Shown here: in pieces, positions 52,813 through 62,100 of the stretch
Numbering within the stretch: position 1 is the first letter of the stretch
Layout: every line of letters begins with the position of its first letter
Source: JALQTD01 sp965656785
Lineage (GTDB): Bacteria > Bacteroidota > Bacteroidia > Flavobacteriales_D > Sanyastnellaceae
Assembly: GCA_965656785.1 (NCBI GenBank)
Contig: CBFHLY010000009.1
Location: 26,341-90,340 of the forward strand
Reading direction: 5' to 3'
DNA: 64,000 nucleotides
Position numbers and translations under genes: made by a program
Notes under the pieces: generated by a model
What the model saw: only the letters and a program-made list of their open reading frames with translations
What the model was told of the DNA's origin: nothing
Database searches by the model: none

Positions 52813-54456
52813 ATGGCAGAGGAAATGACCCCTGAACTGGAAGCGAACCGGAACGACGACGCGATGCGGATGTTGCTCTCGGACTTGCGCCGGCTCGAAG
52901 CGAAAGTGGCCCTAGGAGGAGGCCAAAAACGCCTGGACAAGCAACACGAACTGGGAAAAATGACCGCGCGCGAACGCCTTGCAGCCCTGTTCGATGCGGG
53001 CGATGAGGCGCTTGAAATCGGGGCCTTGGCAGGCGAAGGCCTGTACGAAGCGGAAGGCGGCTGCCCTTCGGGCGGGGTGGTGGTCCAAATCGGCAGCATC
53101 CACGGACGCCTGGTCATTGCCGTTGCCAACGACGCGACGGTCAAAGCCGGTGCTTGGTTCCCTATCACGGGCAAGAAGAACCTGCGGGCCCAGGAAATCG
53201 CCATGGAAAACCGGCTGCCCATCGTCTACCTCGTGGACAGCGCGGGCGTTTACCTGCCCATGCAGGACGAAATCTTCCCTGACAAAGAACACTTCGGCCG
53301 GATGTTCCGCAACAACGCGGTCATGAGCAGCCGGGGCATTCCCCAAATCGCTGCGGTGATGGGATCGTGCGTGGCCGGCGGTGCCTACTTGCCCATCATG
53401 AGTGACGAGAGCCTCATCGTAGAGGGGACGGGATCAATTTTCTTGGCGGGCAGTTATTTGGTCCGAGCAGCCATCGGGGAAGACATTGACAACGAGACGC
53501 TTGGCGGAGCTGACACCCACGCTTCCATCAGCGGGGTGACGGACTACAAATGCGCCAACGACGCCGAAGCGTTGAAGAAAATTCGCGAACTCGTTCGGCA
53601 CATGAAAGCGCCGAGTCCCCTCGCTGGCTTCCACAGGGAAACACCGGAATCGCCGAGCGGACGGGACATCCGAAGCATCTTGCCTCCCGATCGCGCCCAA
53701 CCGTATGAAGGCCGCGATTTGATTGAGTCGCTCGTCGATGCGGGTTCGTTCTTGGAGTACAAGAAGGAATACGGACGGACGCTCCTCACGGGCTACGCGC
53801 GCATCGATGGGTGGAGCGTGGGCATTGTGGCGAACCAGCGGAACATGGTGAAGTCGAAAAAGGAGGGGCTGCAGTTCGGCGGCGTCATCTATTCCGACAG
53901 CGCGGACAAGGCGGCTCGTTTCATCATGAATTGCAACCAAAAAGGAGTTCCACTCGTGTTCCTGCAAGACGTCACCGGATTCATGGTCGGCTCGCGATCC
54001 GAACACGGTGGCATCATCAAGGACGGTGCAAAATTGGTGAATGCGGTGGCGAATTCCGTCGTTCCGAAGTTCACCGTCATCGTCGGCAACAGCTACGGGG
54101 CGGGGAATTACGCCATGTGCGGCAAGGCGTACGACCCGCGGCTCATCGTCGCTTGGCCGACCGCACGGCTGGCCGTGATGGGCGGGGCTCAAGCCGCAAA
54201 AGTCCTGCAACAAATCGAAGTGAGCCAGTTGAAAAAGAAGGGCGAAACCATCGACGAGCAGGTCGCAAAGGCCGTCTTCGATCGGATTTCGGCGCAATAT
54301 GAGGAAGCGACCCAACCGGTTTACGCCGCGGCGCGGTTGTGGGTGGACGCCATCATCGACCCCCAGGCCACGCGCCATTGGATTTCACGGGGCATTGAAG
54401 CGGCAAATGCCGCCCCGGCCGAACGCCCCTTCAACCCAGGCGTCATCCAAACCTGA
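52813..54456 (+). CDS. acyl-CoA carboxylase carboxyltransferase (beta) subunit
   Basis: 547 aa, methylcrotonyl-CoA carboxylase-like beta subunit with two crotonase-type halves. Marks: KLDKQHELGKMTARERL-like start region, LVDSAGVYLPMQDEIFPD, GIPQIAAVMGSCVAGGAYLP, and C-half FLQDVTGFMVGSRSEHGGII, GNSYGAGNYAMCGKAYDPR. Transfers carboxyl from biotin to an acyl-CoA, probably 3-methylcrotonyl-CoA (leucine breakdown); propionyl- or geranyl-CoA are alternatives. The biotin-carrying partner is not in the window. Confidence 0.92.
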   Translation: MAEEMTPELEANRNDDAMRMLLSDLRRLEAKVALGGGQKRLDKQHELGKMTARERLAALFDAGDEALEIGALAGEGLYEAEGGCPSGGVVVQIGSIHGRLVIAVANDATVKAGAWFPITGKKNLRAQEIAMENRLPIVYLVDSAGVYLPMQDEIFPDKEHFGRMFRNNAVMSSRGIPQIAAVMGSCVAGGAYLPIMSDESLIVEGTGSIFLAGSYLVRAAIGEDIDNETLGGADTHASISGVTDYKCANDAEALKKIRELVRHMKAPSPLAGFHRETPESPSGRDIRSILPPDRAQPYEGRDLIESLVDAGSFLEYKKEYGRTLLTGYARIDGWSVGIVANQRNMVKSKKEGLQFGGVIYSDSADKAARFIMNCNQKGVPLVFLQDVTGFMVGSRSEHGGIIKDGAKLVNAVANSVVPKFTVIVGNSYGAGNYAMCGKAYDPRLIVAWPTARLAVMGGAQAAKVLQQIEVSQLKKKGETIDEQVAKAVFDRISAQYEEATQPVYAAARLWVDAIIDPQATRHWISRGIEAANAAPAERPFNPGVIQT

Positions 54457-54459
54457 TCG

Positions 54460-54966
54460 TCACTGGGTTCGCTCGAGGCGGTGGAGGTTTTCGAGCAAGG
54501 GGTGAAGCAGGACGTGAACGTCACTCAGGTTTTGGTCTTCCAGCCCTCCGCGCACCATCAAAATCGACTCCAGCAAATCGCCCTCGCCGTTCAGGGCCTC
54601 GAGCTGCTCGACCCACGTCAACGCCTCCATGGCGCTGCGGAAATCACCGCGCACCGCGCACCGCACCACCGCCGGAAGCAGGTCTTCCGAATGGAACCCG
54701 CAGTTCCACAAAAAGCCGATGATGTCCGCGCTGATGGCCTCGAACTCCGGGTCGTCCAGCGCATCGCCGAAGATGTCCTCGGCCGCCGACACCTTGAGCG
54801 ACCCGAGCACGCCCGAAGCCGCCGCCTTGACTTCATCGACGGGGTGGTCGCGCACCAGTTCGAGCAGCGGACGCACCCATTCGACGTTGCCGACTTCTTC
54901 TGCGGCTTTGATGGCGTCCAGCACTTCGTCTTCCTTGGTGCTGTACAATGATTTCCAGGTTGCCAT
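54460..54966 (-). CDS. HEAT-repeat-like protein
   Basis: 168 aa, all-helical acidic protein with HEAT-like pairs (WVRPLLELVRDHPVDEVKAA, LLPAVVRCAVRGDFRSAMEA). No signal peptide. A similar small helical protein occurs widely in Bacteroidota, function unknown. Starts with a -7 box 4 nt upstream that contains the stop of the Nudix gene; ends 3 nt from the convergent carboxyltransferase gene. Confidence 0.75.
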   Translation of the reverse strand: MATWKSLYSTKEDEVLDAIKAAEEVGNVEWVRPLLELVRDHPVDEVKAAASGVLGSLKVSAAEDIFGDALDDPEFEAISADIIGFLWNCGFHSEDLLPAVVRCAVRGDFRSAMEALTWVEQLEALNGEGDLLESILMVRGGLEDQNLSDVHVLLHPLLENLHRLERTQ

Positions 54967-54970
54967 GTGC

Positions 54971-54978
54971 CAAAATTA
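54971..54978 (-). promoter_or_regulatory. -7 box, leaderless, includes the Nudix stop codon
   Basis: TAATTTTG on the minus strand, exact match, 4 nt before ATG 54966; its TAA is the Nudix stop. Confidence 0.6.
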
Positions 54979-55632
54979 CGTCGTTCCCCGCCCCCATCGC
55001 ACCACGGCAAGCAGTTCCGTGAGCAAGATGGCCGTCGCGCCCCAAATCCACCGCCCCTCGCACGCGTAACCGGGAACGTGCATCGCGCCCCGGGGCATCG
55101 CGATGCGCTGGGACGTCAGCACCGGTTCGGGATGCAGGCTCCAACGCAATACAGCAGCCACTTCCTTCTCATCCGGCATCCACTCCGGCTCCTCCGCCAA
55201 CACCGCTACAAAGGCATCGACCACAAACCCACTCGGTGGGATGTACAAAGTGGTCAGGTGGCCCACCACGTCCTGCTCGTTCACGCGAACGCCCATTTCT
55301 TCTTCGAATTCCCGCTGGGCGGTGGCCCAACGCGAGGGATCGGTGGGCTCCACCTCGCCTCCGGGAATGCTGATTTGGCCTCCATGCACCCCTTCGTACG
55401 GGGTGCGTTCCATCAACACGCCGTGCCACTCCTGCGTGGCTGCATCGGGCACCAAGGCCAGCAAAACCGCCGCAAAGCGCGTGCGCCGTCCAGAGCGTTC
55501 TCCCTCCAAGCGATCCGGCCGCTTGCCCGGCACCGCCGCCAGCCGCTGCGCGCGCACCGCATCCGGAACAGCGGTGAACACCTCCCGCAAGTGAGCGCGC
55601 ACGTCGATGGGATCGGCCAAATGATGGAGCAT
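54976..55632 (-). CDS. Nudix hydrolase, CoA pyrophosphatase (NudL/YeaB) type
   Basis: 218 aa. Nudix box at 91-114 (GGEVEPTDPSRWATAQREFE then EEMGV) and the upstream HGGQISIPGG typical of CoA-diphosphatases. Cleaves CoA or similar to 4'-phosphopantetheine and 3',5'-ADP. I use ATG 55632; a TTG at 55650 is possible. Divergent from aat with 57 nt between. Confidence 0.88.
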   Translation of the reverse strand: MLHHLADPIDVRAHLREVFTAVPDAVRAQRLAAVPGKRPDRLEGERSGRRTRFAAVLLALVPDAATQEWHGVLMERTPYEGVHGGQISIPGGEVEPTDPSRWATAQREFEEEMGVRVNEQDVVGHLTTLYIPPSGFVVDAFVAVLAEEPEWMPDEKEVAAVLRWSLHPEPVLTSQRIAMPRGAMHVPGYACEGRWIWGATAILLTELLAVVRWGRGTT

Positions 55633-55675
55633 GCCATAAAGTTCGGGCAAGTCGCGGGTTCCAACACGATTGCCT

Positions 55676-55683
55676 TAACTTCA
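55676..55683 (+). promoter_or_regulatory. -7 box, near-leaderless aat
   Basis: TAACTTCA, 6 nt before ATG 55690. Confidence 0.45.
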
Positions 55684-55689
55684 AGCCAA

Positions 55690-56403
55690 ATGAGCGAACT
55701 GGAACTCCTTTGGATGGACCCTGGGGCGGAATTGCATTTCCCTCCCGTGGAGCGCAGTGTTGGAGCGGGCATTTTGGCGCTCGGAGGGGACTTGTCGTTG
55801 GACCGCATGCTGTTGGCCTATGAGTCCGGCATTTTCCCGTGGTTCATGCCGTGGGAGCCCATTGCTTGGTGGGCGCCCACCGAACGGTGCGTGTTGCGGC
55901 ACGACCGGCTGAAGGTTTCCAAGTCGCTCCGCAGCACCCTGCGCAAGCGCCGATTTGAAGTCCGCGTGGACACGGACTTTGCTGGGGTGCTGAAGGGATG
56001 CGCGGATCGCGAGGAGACGTGGCTCTCACCGGATGTGGAGCGCGCGTTCATGGAAATGCATCACTTCGGATTCGCGCATTCGTTCGAGGCGTGGAGCGAT
56101 GGGGAGCTGGTGGGCGGGCTGTTTGGCGTGGCCATAGGCCGGCAATTCACCGGGGACAGCATGTTCTCTTACGCATCGGATGCTTCGAAAGTGGCCTTGG
56201 TGCACCTCGTGGATTTTGCGCGCCATTGGGGCTTTGGGGCCATTGATTGCCAAATCGTAAACGACCACCTGCTCTCCCTCGGAGCCGAACCGCAGCCGCG
56301 TGCTGAATTCATGCAGGAATTGAATCGCAACGTGCAGGCCGCACCTTCCATGCGCGGCCCTTGGACGGACAAGGTTCCGGAAAACTGGCCCATCGTTCCA
56401 TGA
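55690..56403 (+). CDS. aat: leucyl/phenylalanyl-tRNA-protein transferase
   Basis: N-end rule enzyme adding Leu or Phe to N-terminal Lys/Arg of proteins; 237 aa. Marks: GILALGGDLSLDRMLLAYESGIFPWF, WWAPTERCVL, SPDVERAFMEMH, FGVAIGRQFTGDSMFS and DASKVALVHLVDFARHWGF. Start at ATG 55690; the upstream frame is antisense to the Nudix gene. Overlaps the next gene as ATGA. Confidence 0.95.
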   Translation: MSELELLWMDPGAELHFPPVERSVGAGILALGGDLSLDRMLLAYESGIFPWFMPWEPIAWWAPTERCVLRHDRLKVSKSLRSTLRKRRFEVRVDTDFAGVLKGCADREETWLSPDVERAFMEMHHFGFAHSFEAWSDGELVGGLFGVAIGRQFTGDSMFSYASDASKVALVHLVDFARHWGFGAIDCQIVNDHLLSLGAEPQPRAEFMQELNRNVQAAPSMRGPWTDKVPENWPIVP

Positions 56404-56849
56404 AAGCCCCGAAGTTCAGCGCGATGCATCGGGCCGTTCAGCGCATCATCTACGGGTTGGGTTGGCAAATCCAAGGACAGCTCGGGGCACACTACCGGCC
56501 GCTCCTCCTGGTGACGTGCCGCCCGCAAACACCCGTTGGCCGAGGCGTTCGGTGGGTGTTTTTGCGTTCGTTGCCCGACCGAAGCCGCATTCAGGTCATC
56601 GAGTTGAATCCATCGGTCCCGATCGATGAGGCGATGTGGGCCCGTGTTCGGGAAGGTGCCAGCTGGATTTCGTGTTTGGCTTTGGATCAACGACGCCGTC
56701 ATGTGGTCGTCCACCGGCCCTTTCCGAAAGGGACGCACGCCGATCGCGAATGCGCTTACGTGTGCCGATACCTCGGATACTTTGCGTCCAACCCGCAAAC
56801 GCCCCCCACCACAGCGGCGGCCCGAGAAGCGGAGGCGGCCGGTTATTAA
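56400..56849 (+). CDS. hypothetical protein coupled to aat
   Basis: 149 aa, basic, no signal peptide and no family I recognise. Residues 10-30 hold an amphipathic stretch (HRAVQRIIYGLGWQIQGQLG) and a central part with alternating strands (YRPLLLVTCRP, VRWVFLRSL). ATG overlaps the aat stop as ATGA, hence co-translated. Could be a tRNA- or RNA-binding helper given its charge; not demonstrable. Confidence 0.6.
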   Translation: MKAPKFSAMHRAVQRIIYGLGWQIQGQLGAHYRPLLLVTCRPQTPVGRGVRWVFLRSLPDRSRIQVIELNPSVPIDEAMWARVREGASWISCLALDQRRRHVVVHRPFPKGTHADRECAYVCRYLGYFASNPQTPPTTAAAREAEAAGY

Positions 56850-56973
56850 CAATTGATTCACATTTGGACCCAATCCGTGGACAAAGCGTGGACATCTCGT
56901 TCATAAGCTTCCCTAACTGCGTGGGCTTGCGTTCTAATTTGTCCTCTCAAGTTCGGTTCAAAAAGCACATTTC

Positions 56974-57255
56974 ATGCAGCAATTAGACAAGTACGACTAC
57001 ATGATTTTGGACATCGTCCAAACGCACAAAAACGAATTCAACGCGAACATCCGCCTCGCCGTTCTCGAGCGCAATTTTTGGAAACGCATCGAGGAAGATA
57101 CTGACCTGAATGTGGGCCAGGCGCGCATTGGAGAACGCATCACCAACTTGTACCTCGATGGCATGGTACAGAACCGCAACGGCTACACCCTCACGAAGAG
57201 CGGTCGCCAACAACTTGCTCACGCGCCTTGGGCCGACTCCTCCCAGGTGGCTTGA
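56974..57255 (+). CDS. 93-aa winged-helix-like protein
   Basis: Small soluble protein, helices at 8-35, 45-60 and wing-like NRNGYTLTKSGRQQL at the end; resembles a stand-alone winged-helix (PadR/ArsR-size) domain. TAATTTG lies about 36 nt upstream. Followed by a strong terminator. Regulator role is an inference from fold. Confidence 0.6.
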   Translation: MQQLDKYDYMILDIVQTHKNEFNANIRLAVLERNFWKRIEEDTDLNVGQARIGERITNLYLDGMVQNRNGYTLTKSGRQQLAHAPWADSSQVA

Positions 57256-57280
57256 TTTCCCCAACTAAATGAATGCGAAA

Positions 57281-57305
57281 AAAGGCGACCAGTGGTCGCC
57301 TTTTT
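57281..57305. terminator. bidirectional terminator
   Basis: GGCGACC (57284-57290), loop AGT, GGTCGCC (57294-57300), with A-run before and T-run after. Confidence 0.9.
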
Positions 57306-57334
57306 CATTGTGAACCGCTTAACCTCGGCTCAAC

Positions 57335-57478
57335 TCAACCCTCGATGACTTCGAGTGCTGGGTACTTCGATTTCCAAAACTCCAACTTTTCGCGGTCGCG
57401 AACCGTAATCACCGTGCGACGATCGAGGCGAACTTTGATGTTCGGTTGGAGCTCCTTCTCTTGCTTTTTGCGAGCCAT
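57335..57478 (-). CDS. 47-aa basic protein
   Basis: Sequence begins MARKKQEKELQPNIKVRLDR and ends KSKYPALEVIEG; highly basic first half, like a small RNA-binding protein. Complete ATG-to-TGA frame, facing the terminator at 57281. Unknown function; such short basic proteins are common beside envelope and translation genes in this phylum. Confidence 0.6.
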   Translation of the reverse strand: MARKKQEKELQPNIKVRLDRRTVITVRDREKLEFWKSKYPALEVIEG

Positions 57479-57620
57479 GCTTTCAATATTTCTCGCGGGC
57501 GGGACATTCCGTCCGTGGTTTGCTTTTACGAATGAACAGCATTTGGGACGAAAACGTTCTCCATGTGTAAAACAAATGGTGGTTTGTTAGACATTTTTAG
57601 TGTTTTTCGCAAGTCCTTCG

Positions 57621-57628
57621 TGAAATTA
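57621..57628 (-). promoter_or_regulatory. -7 box next to operator copy 3
   Basis: TAATTTCA on the minus strand, abutting the palindrome exactly as at 27599-27621. Confidence 0.4.
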
Positions 57629-57643
57629 GTGTACAACAGACAC
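57629..57643. promoter_or_regulatory. candidate operator, copy 3
   Basis: GTGTACAACAGACAC. Matches the sites at 27607 and 29057; about 150 nt upstream of the 47-aa gene and downstream of the FucP-family gene. Confidence 0.45.
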
Positions 57644-57701
57644 GAAAAACACCCCCGAACTTCAGCAACTGCAAGAAAACCAAGGAACAACCACGTAGAA
57701 T

Positions 57702-59024
57702 TCACCGCGCCACCCGGAACGCATAATATTGAATGTACAAGTAGCACAGCAGCGGCAGGACAAATGCCGCTCCAAATCCGCCCGTCAAGTCGGCCAAGTA
57801 CCCCACGGCTGGTGGGATGACGGCCCCCCCGAAAATGGCGGTGCACAAAATTCCGGAACCCAGAGGCTTCAACTCCCCCAATTCATCGATTGCCAGGGTG
57901 AAAATGGTCGGGAACATGATGCTGTTGAAGAATCCGACGGCAAGCAACGCGAGCAGTGCGGGAATGCCCGACGCGTTGATGCTGATGAGCACCATCAGCA
58001 TGGCCGAAAGGGCGAACAAGCCCAGCAATTTGTTGGGAGCAATGCGCGTCATCAACGCCGAACCCAAGAAACGCCCCACCATGGCACCGCCCCAGTAGAA
58101 GGTGAGCAAGGCCCCGATCACGGCTTTGGCATCCATTCCTGCCACCTCCGAGCCCTTGATGCTCGCTGCAAATTCCACGAGGGCGCCCACCACCGGGTTT
58201 TCGCGCAAGGCCTCCGCGATTTCCAACGACAAGCCATAGCTCACCATGTAACTGCCCAAGGCGACCTCAGCGCCCACGTAAACAAAGATGCCCAGCGCTC
58301 CGTATCGCAGCCGGCGATTGCCCAAGGCTTCCACGTAATGGGATGCGGCACCCGCCTTTTGGGCCAACACCTGAGGCAACTTGATGACGCCCACGAGAAC
58401 AGCAAGCGCGACGAACGCACCCGCTAGCCACAAAAACGGTCCTTGAACGGCCCCCGCTTCTTGCGCGTAGTACGCGGACTTCGCCGCCTCATCGAGTTGA
58501 GCGATCTTATCAGAAGACATGATCTGGTCGCTCAGCAAATAGGTGGCTGCAACGATGGGAGCGATGGTGGTGCCGAGCGAATTAAAGGCTTGGGCCAAAC
58601 TCAAGCGGCGGGATTCGCCGCCTTTGGGTCCCAACACACTGATGTACGGGTTGATGGCCACCTGCAAAATCGCCAAGCCTCCAGCCACCACAAACAAGGC
58701 CAGCAGGAACAAGCCGTAAAGCCGGGTGTCCGCCGCAGGATAGAACAACGCGCACCCGAGACCTGCCATCGCCAAGCTCGCGATGATCCCGGTTTTGTAA
58801 CCAAAGCGCGCAATGAAGCCGCCCCCAGGAATGGAGAACACCCCGTACGCGGTGAACCACGCCATTTGGACCAATCCCGCCTGCAAGTAGGTCAATTCGA
58901 ATACCTCCTTCAACCGCGGGATGAGCGCATCCACCAGCACCGTGATGAAGCCCAACATGAAAAACAGCGCCGTCATGACCAAAAAGGGCATCAGGTAGCG
59001 CGAGGGAGATTTCACTTGTTCCAT
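57702..59024 (-). CDS. FucP-family sugar:H+ symporter
   Basis: 440-aa MFS with twelve helices. FHS-type signatures: ALFFMLGFITVLVDALIPRLK, AFNSLGTTIAPIVAATYLL, INPYISVLGP and FYWGGAMVGRFLGSALM. Predicted uptake of glucose, galactose or fucose. Start backed by TATTTTTC 5 nt upstream. Confidence 0.9.
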   Translation of the reverse strand: MEQVKSPSRYLMPFLVMTALFFMLGFITVLVDALIPRLKEVFELTYLQAGLVQMAWFTAYGVFSIPGGGFIARFGYKTGIIASLAMAGLGCALFYPAADTRLYGLFLLALFVVAGGLAILQVAINPYISVLGPKGGESRRLSLAQAFNSLGTTIAPIVAATYLLSDQIMSSDKIAQLDEAAKSAYYAQEAGAVQGPFLWLAGAFVALAVLVGVIKLPQVLAQKAGAASHYVEALGNRRLRYGALGIFVYVGAEVALGSYMVSYGLSLEIAEALRENPVVGALVEFAASIKGSEVAGMDAKAVIGALLTFYWGGAMVGRFLGSALMTRIAPNKLLGLFALSAMLMVLISINASGIPALLALLAVGFFNSIMFPTIFTLAIDELGELKPLGSGILCTAIFGGAVIPPAVGYLADLTGGFGAAFVLPLLCYLYIQYYAFRVAR

Positions 59025-59029
59025 GGCGC

Positions 59030-59037
59030 GAAAAATA
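59030..59037 (-). promoter_or_regulatory. -7 box, leaderless FucP-family gene
   Basis: TATTTTTC on the minus strand, 5 nt before the ATG at 59024. Confidence 0.45.
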
Positions 59038-59114
59038 CCACGGAAATCAACGTTCAGAACGCTTCAGGCGACGGAACCCCCACGCTGGAACCCGCGGTGC
59101 AGGCGTTGTGCAAA

Positions 59115-59153
59115 CGAAAACGCCCAATGAACCGAGCTCATTGGGCGTTTTCG
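59115..59153. terminator. strong hairpin terminator
   Basis: CGAAAACGCCCAATGA (59115-59130) pairs with its reverse complement at 59138-59153, 7-nt loop; T-run on the minus strand. Ends the choice-of-anchor-L gene. Confidence 0.9.
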
Positions 59154-59168
59154 TGCGGGGAAGCGACC

Positions 59169-62100
59169 TCAGCGCATCAACTGCACGGTACCGGTATATT
59201 CCTGAGCGTCCGTATTGAATCCCTTCAAACGCACCACCCAGTTGTAGATGCCATTCGGGGCGTAATGGGCGCCCCCATTGACTTCACCGATCCAAGGTTC
59301 GAGCGGATCCTGCGTGTGAAAGACTTCTTCGCCCCATCGGTTGAACACCCACATCTCGAAGTCCTTCACGCCCGACAAGTGAACGGCAAACGCATCGTTC
59401 AATCCATCGTTGTTCGGTGTAAAAGCCGTCGGGACGTACAAATTCACCGGTCCTGGGATGTTGGTGTATGCCGAATCGCGGCAACCAATCCAACTCATGA
59501 CTTCCAAGCTGGCCGTGTAATCCTGCAACCCATCGTATTGGTGAACGGGGTTGGGCTCATCGGACGTCGACCCGTCACCGAAGTTCCACGAGTAGCTGAA
59601 GGCCCCTTCGAACGGCTCTGCTGGTGAAGGCGTCGCGGTGAACTGTGCCTGGGTTTGGGTCAACATCGAAACGGTGAAGTTGCTGAACAAATACTGCACC
59701 GCCACCTCCGTCGCCTCATCCACTTCCCAACCGCAAATGTCGGTCGCCACCACCGGGTAAGTCGCCGTTTGCGTTGGAACGATGTATTGCGTCGGCCCGT
59801 ACGCATTGAGCGTGGGCCAGTAGTAAACGAATCCCTCCTCGCCTCCGGTGGCATTCGCTTGAATGCTGATGCCGTCGCCCGCGCAGATGGTGATGTCCTC
59901 GGAAATGGTGATGTCCAACGGAATGTTCGGAATGATGTACGAGACCTCATCGGAAGCTTCACCGCCGCATCCGTCTTGCACATTGACCGCAATGGGAATG
60001 GTGAAGAAGCTTTGGACCAAAATCTCCTCGTCCGAACTGTACGGTTCCCCGTTCACGACCCAAGCGTACTCGTACGCTCCAGCCCCGCTGAGGATGTCCA
60101 CCGCAATGGGCGTGTTGTCCACGCACGAGGCGTTGATGGCATCCCCCAACTCGATGACCAACGGTGGGTTCTCGATGACGATGTCGGTGGAACTTCCACC
60201 GGTTTGACCGCAACCATCGTTGACGACCACTTCAATTTCGGTGTCCACGAAGGACTCGATGAACACGGCATCGCTGCCTTGGCCGCCCATCAAGTTCCCA
60301 TCTTGGTACCAGAGGTACGTGTACCCGCCTGATCCGCTGGTCACATCTGCTTCCACCTCGAACACCGTGGTACAAGGCCCCACCAATTCCGTCGGCGTGA
60401 CCACCACCACGTCCGGCGCGGTCACTTGGACGTCCACTTCCACGGACTCTTGCTGGCCACAGGCATCGGATACCAGCACCTCAAGCACCAGGTCCGAATC
60501 GGTAGCGCCCGTGTAGTTCTGGCTCCAAACCCAAACGGTGCTTCCGTTCTCGAACCATTGGTAGTTGAACGGTGCTTGACCAGTCACCGAAGGCCCCACG
60601 GTAAACTGCTCGTTGCAGAACACCTCCAAAACAGGATCCAAATCAACCACCAGCTCAGGAATGTCGTAGGTGACCTCAATCGAGTCCGTCGCTTCGAAGC
60701 CACAGGCGTCCGTGACGGTCACGTACACCATCTCGGCGTCTTGCCACACCCCCAAATTCACCTCGCTCGGCATCCACCACGAGGGCGGAATGTTGCCACC
60801 GTCTTGATCGTACCAATCGTAATCGTAGCTCCCTCCCGTCGAAGGGCCGTTGCCTCCTTCCGCATTCGCCGAGATGGTCGAGGACCCGTTGCACGTGAGC
60901 TCCACAGATTCCTGCGCGATGTCCACCACAAAGGGTGGGAACTCCAGAATTTCCACTTCAATTTCGACCGTTTGGGACGGCGTACCGCAGGTATCGCCGA
61001 CCGTCACAAAGCATGACCAGTCGTCCTCGGGAGTCACGACGATTTCTGCGGCCGTTTCACCGGTACACTCCCATTCATACGTGTAATTGCCATAGCCCCC
61101 GGAGATGATGGGCGAAACGGGTTGCTCAAATCCCAAGCAGGCCTCCGTGGTGTATCCCGAAACCTCGAATGGAGGCGGGGCGTCCGCGATCGTGAAGGTG
61201 AAGAAGGTCTCCAATCCTCCTCCGTTGCAGGCCGCCACGTTGTCAATCACCATTTCAACGATTTCATCCGACTCCGAAATGCCGTCAACGGGGGCAACGA
61301 GCTGGAACGATACCACGCTCACAAAGGGATCGAACACCACGGAGTCCGGCAACGGGAGCAACGAGCCATCGGGCTGTGGTTGACCAAAGTCCACACCGTT
61401 CGTCGCTGTGCTGTTGCTGTAATCGATGTAAACCATCTCTTGGAGTTCCAAAATGGTCTCCAAGGGGCGCTCAAAGGTCAACGTAGCCGTTCCGCAATCT
61501 TCGTAGATGGTGTTCGCTTCCGGTCCGCCCACGTCGATGCTCAAATCGATTTGAACCACGGCATTCGATTGGAACGAACCGGCCTCGAGCACCACGATGC
61601 TTTCGAGTGCTGTATCCGAGCCATCGGCGATGGCGAGCTTGATGTGATACGTCTCACCGCATTCGACCTCGTGCCATGCGGTGAAAGGCACGGTGTAGCC
61701 GTTGATGCAGGGCGCTTCGGTGGAACCTGGATTGTCGATGTAATACGCGTCGTTGGTTTGCGGGTTTACCGAGGAAATGGTGATGGGGATGGCTGGGTCG
61801 GTGTCTGGAACCGCCGCAATGTTCACGGCGCCGCCCGGGAAACCCGCTGGGCTGTCATACGGACCGGTAATGCCCGGACCGCTGAGGAAGAAGGCGAACA
61901 CATCGTTGTAGGCGGAATTGATCCACGTGAGGTATTCGTCCGATCCGAAAACATAGTTGAACGAGACCGTGTCCCCAGCCGCAACGAAGTCGAATTCCAA
62001 GACGCACCCGTCGTTGACCGAGCTCACGTTGAAGTTCTGGCCGATGAGGGGAGGCACCGAGTTCGCCACGGACAGCAAGTCCGGGTCATTGAACCCATTG

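Larger units (their letters stand above)
57479..57701. other. intergenic region with operator-like site
   Basis: 223 nt, AT-richer than flanks. Holds the third GTGTAC site, an abutting minus-strand -7 box and a 22-codon minus-strand ORF (57526-57594, MSNKPPFVLHMENVF...) with no other support. No tRNA-like fold seen. Confidence 0.5.

Noticed and set aside
57526..57594. 22-codon ORF as a firm gene
   Set aside because: Length is within chance expectation and no conservation can be seen; kept only as a note.
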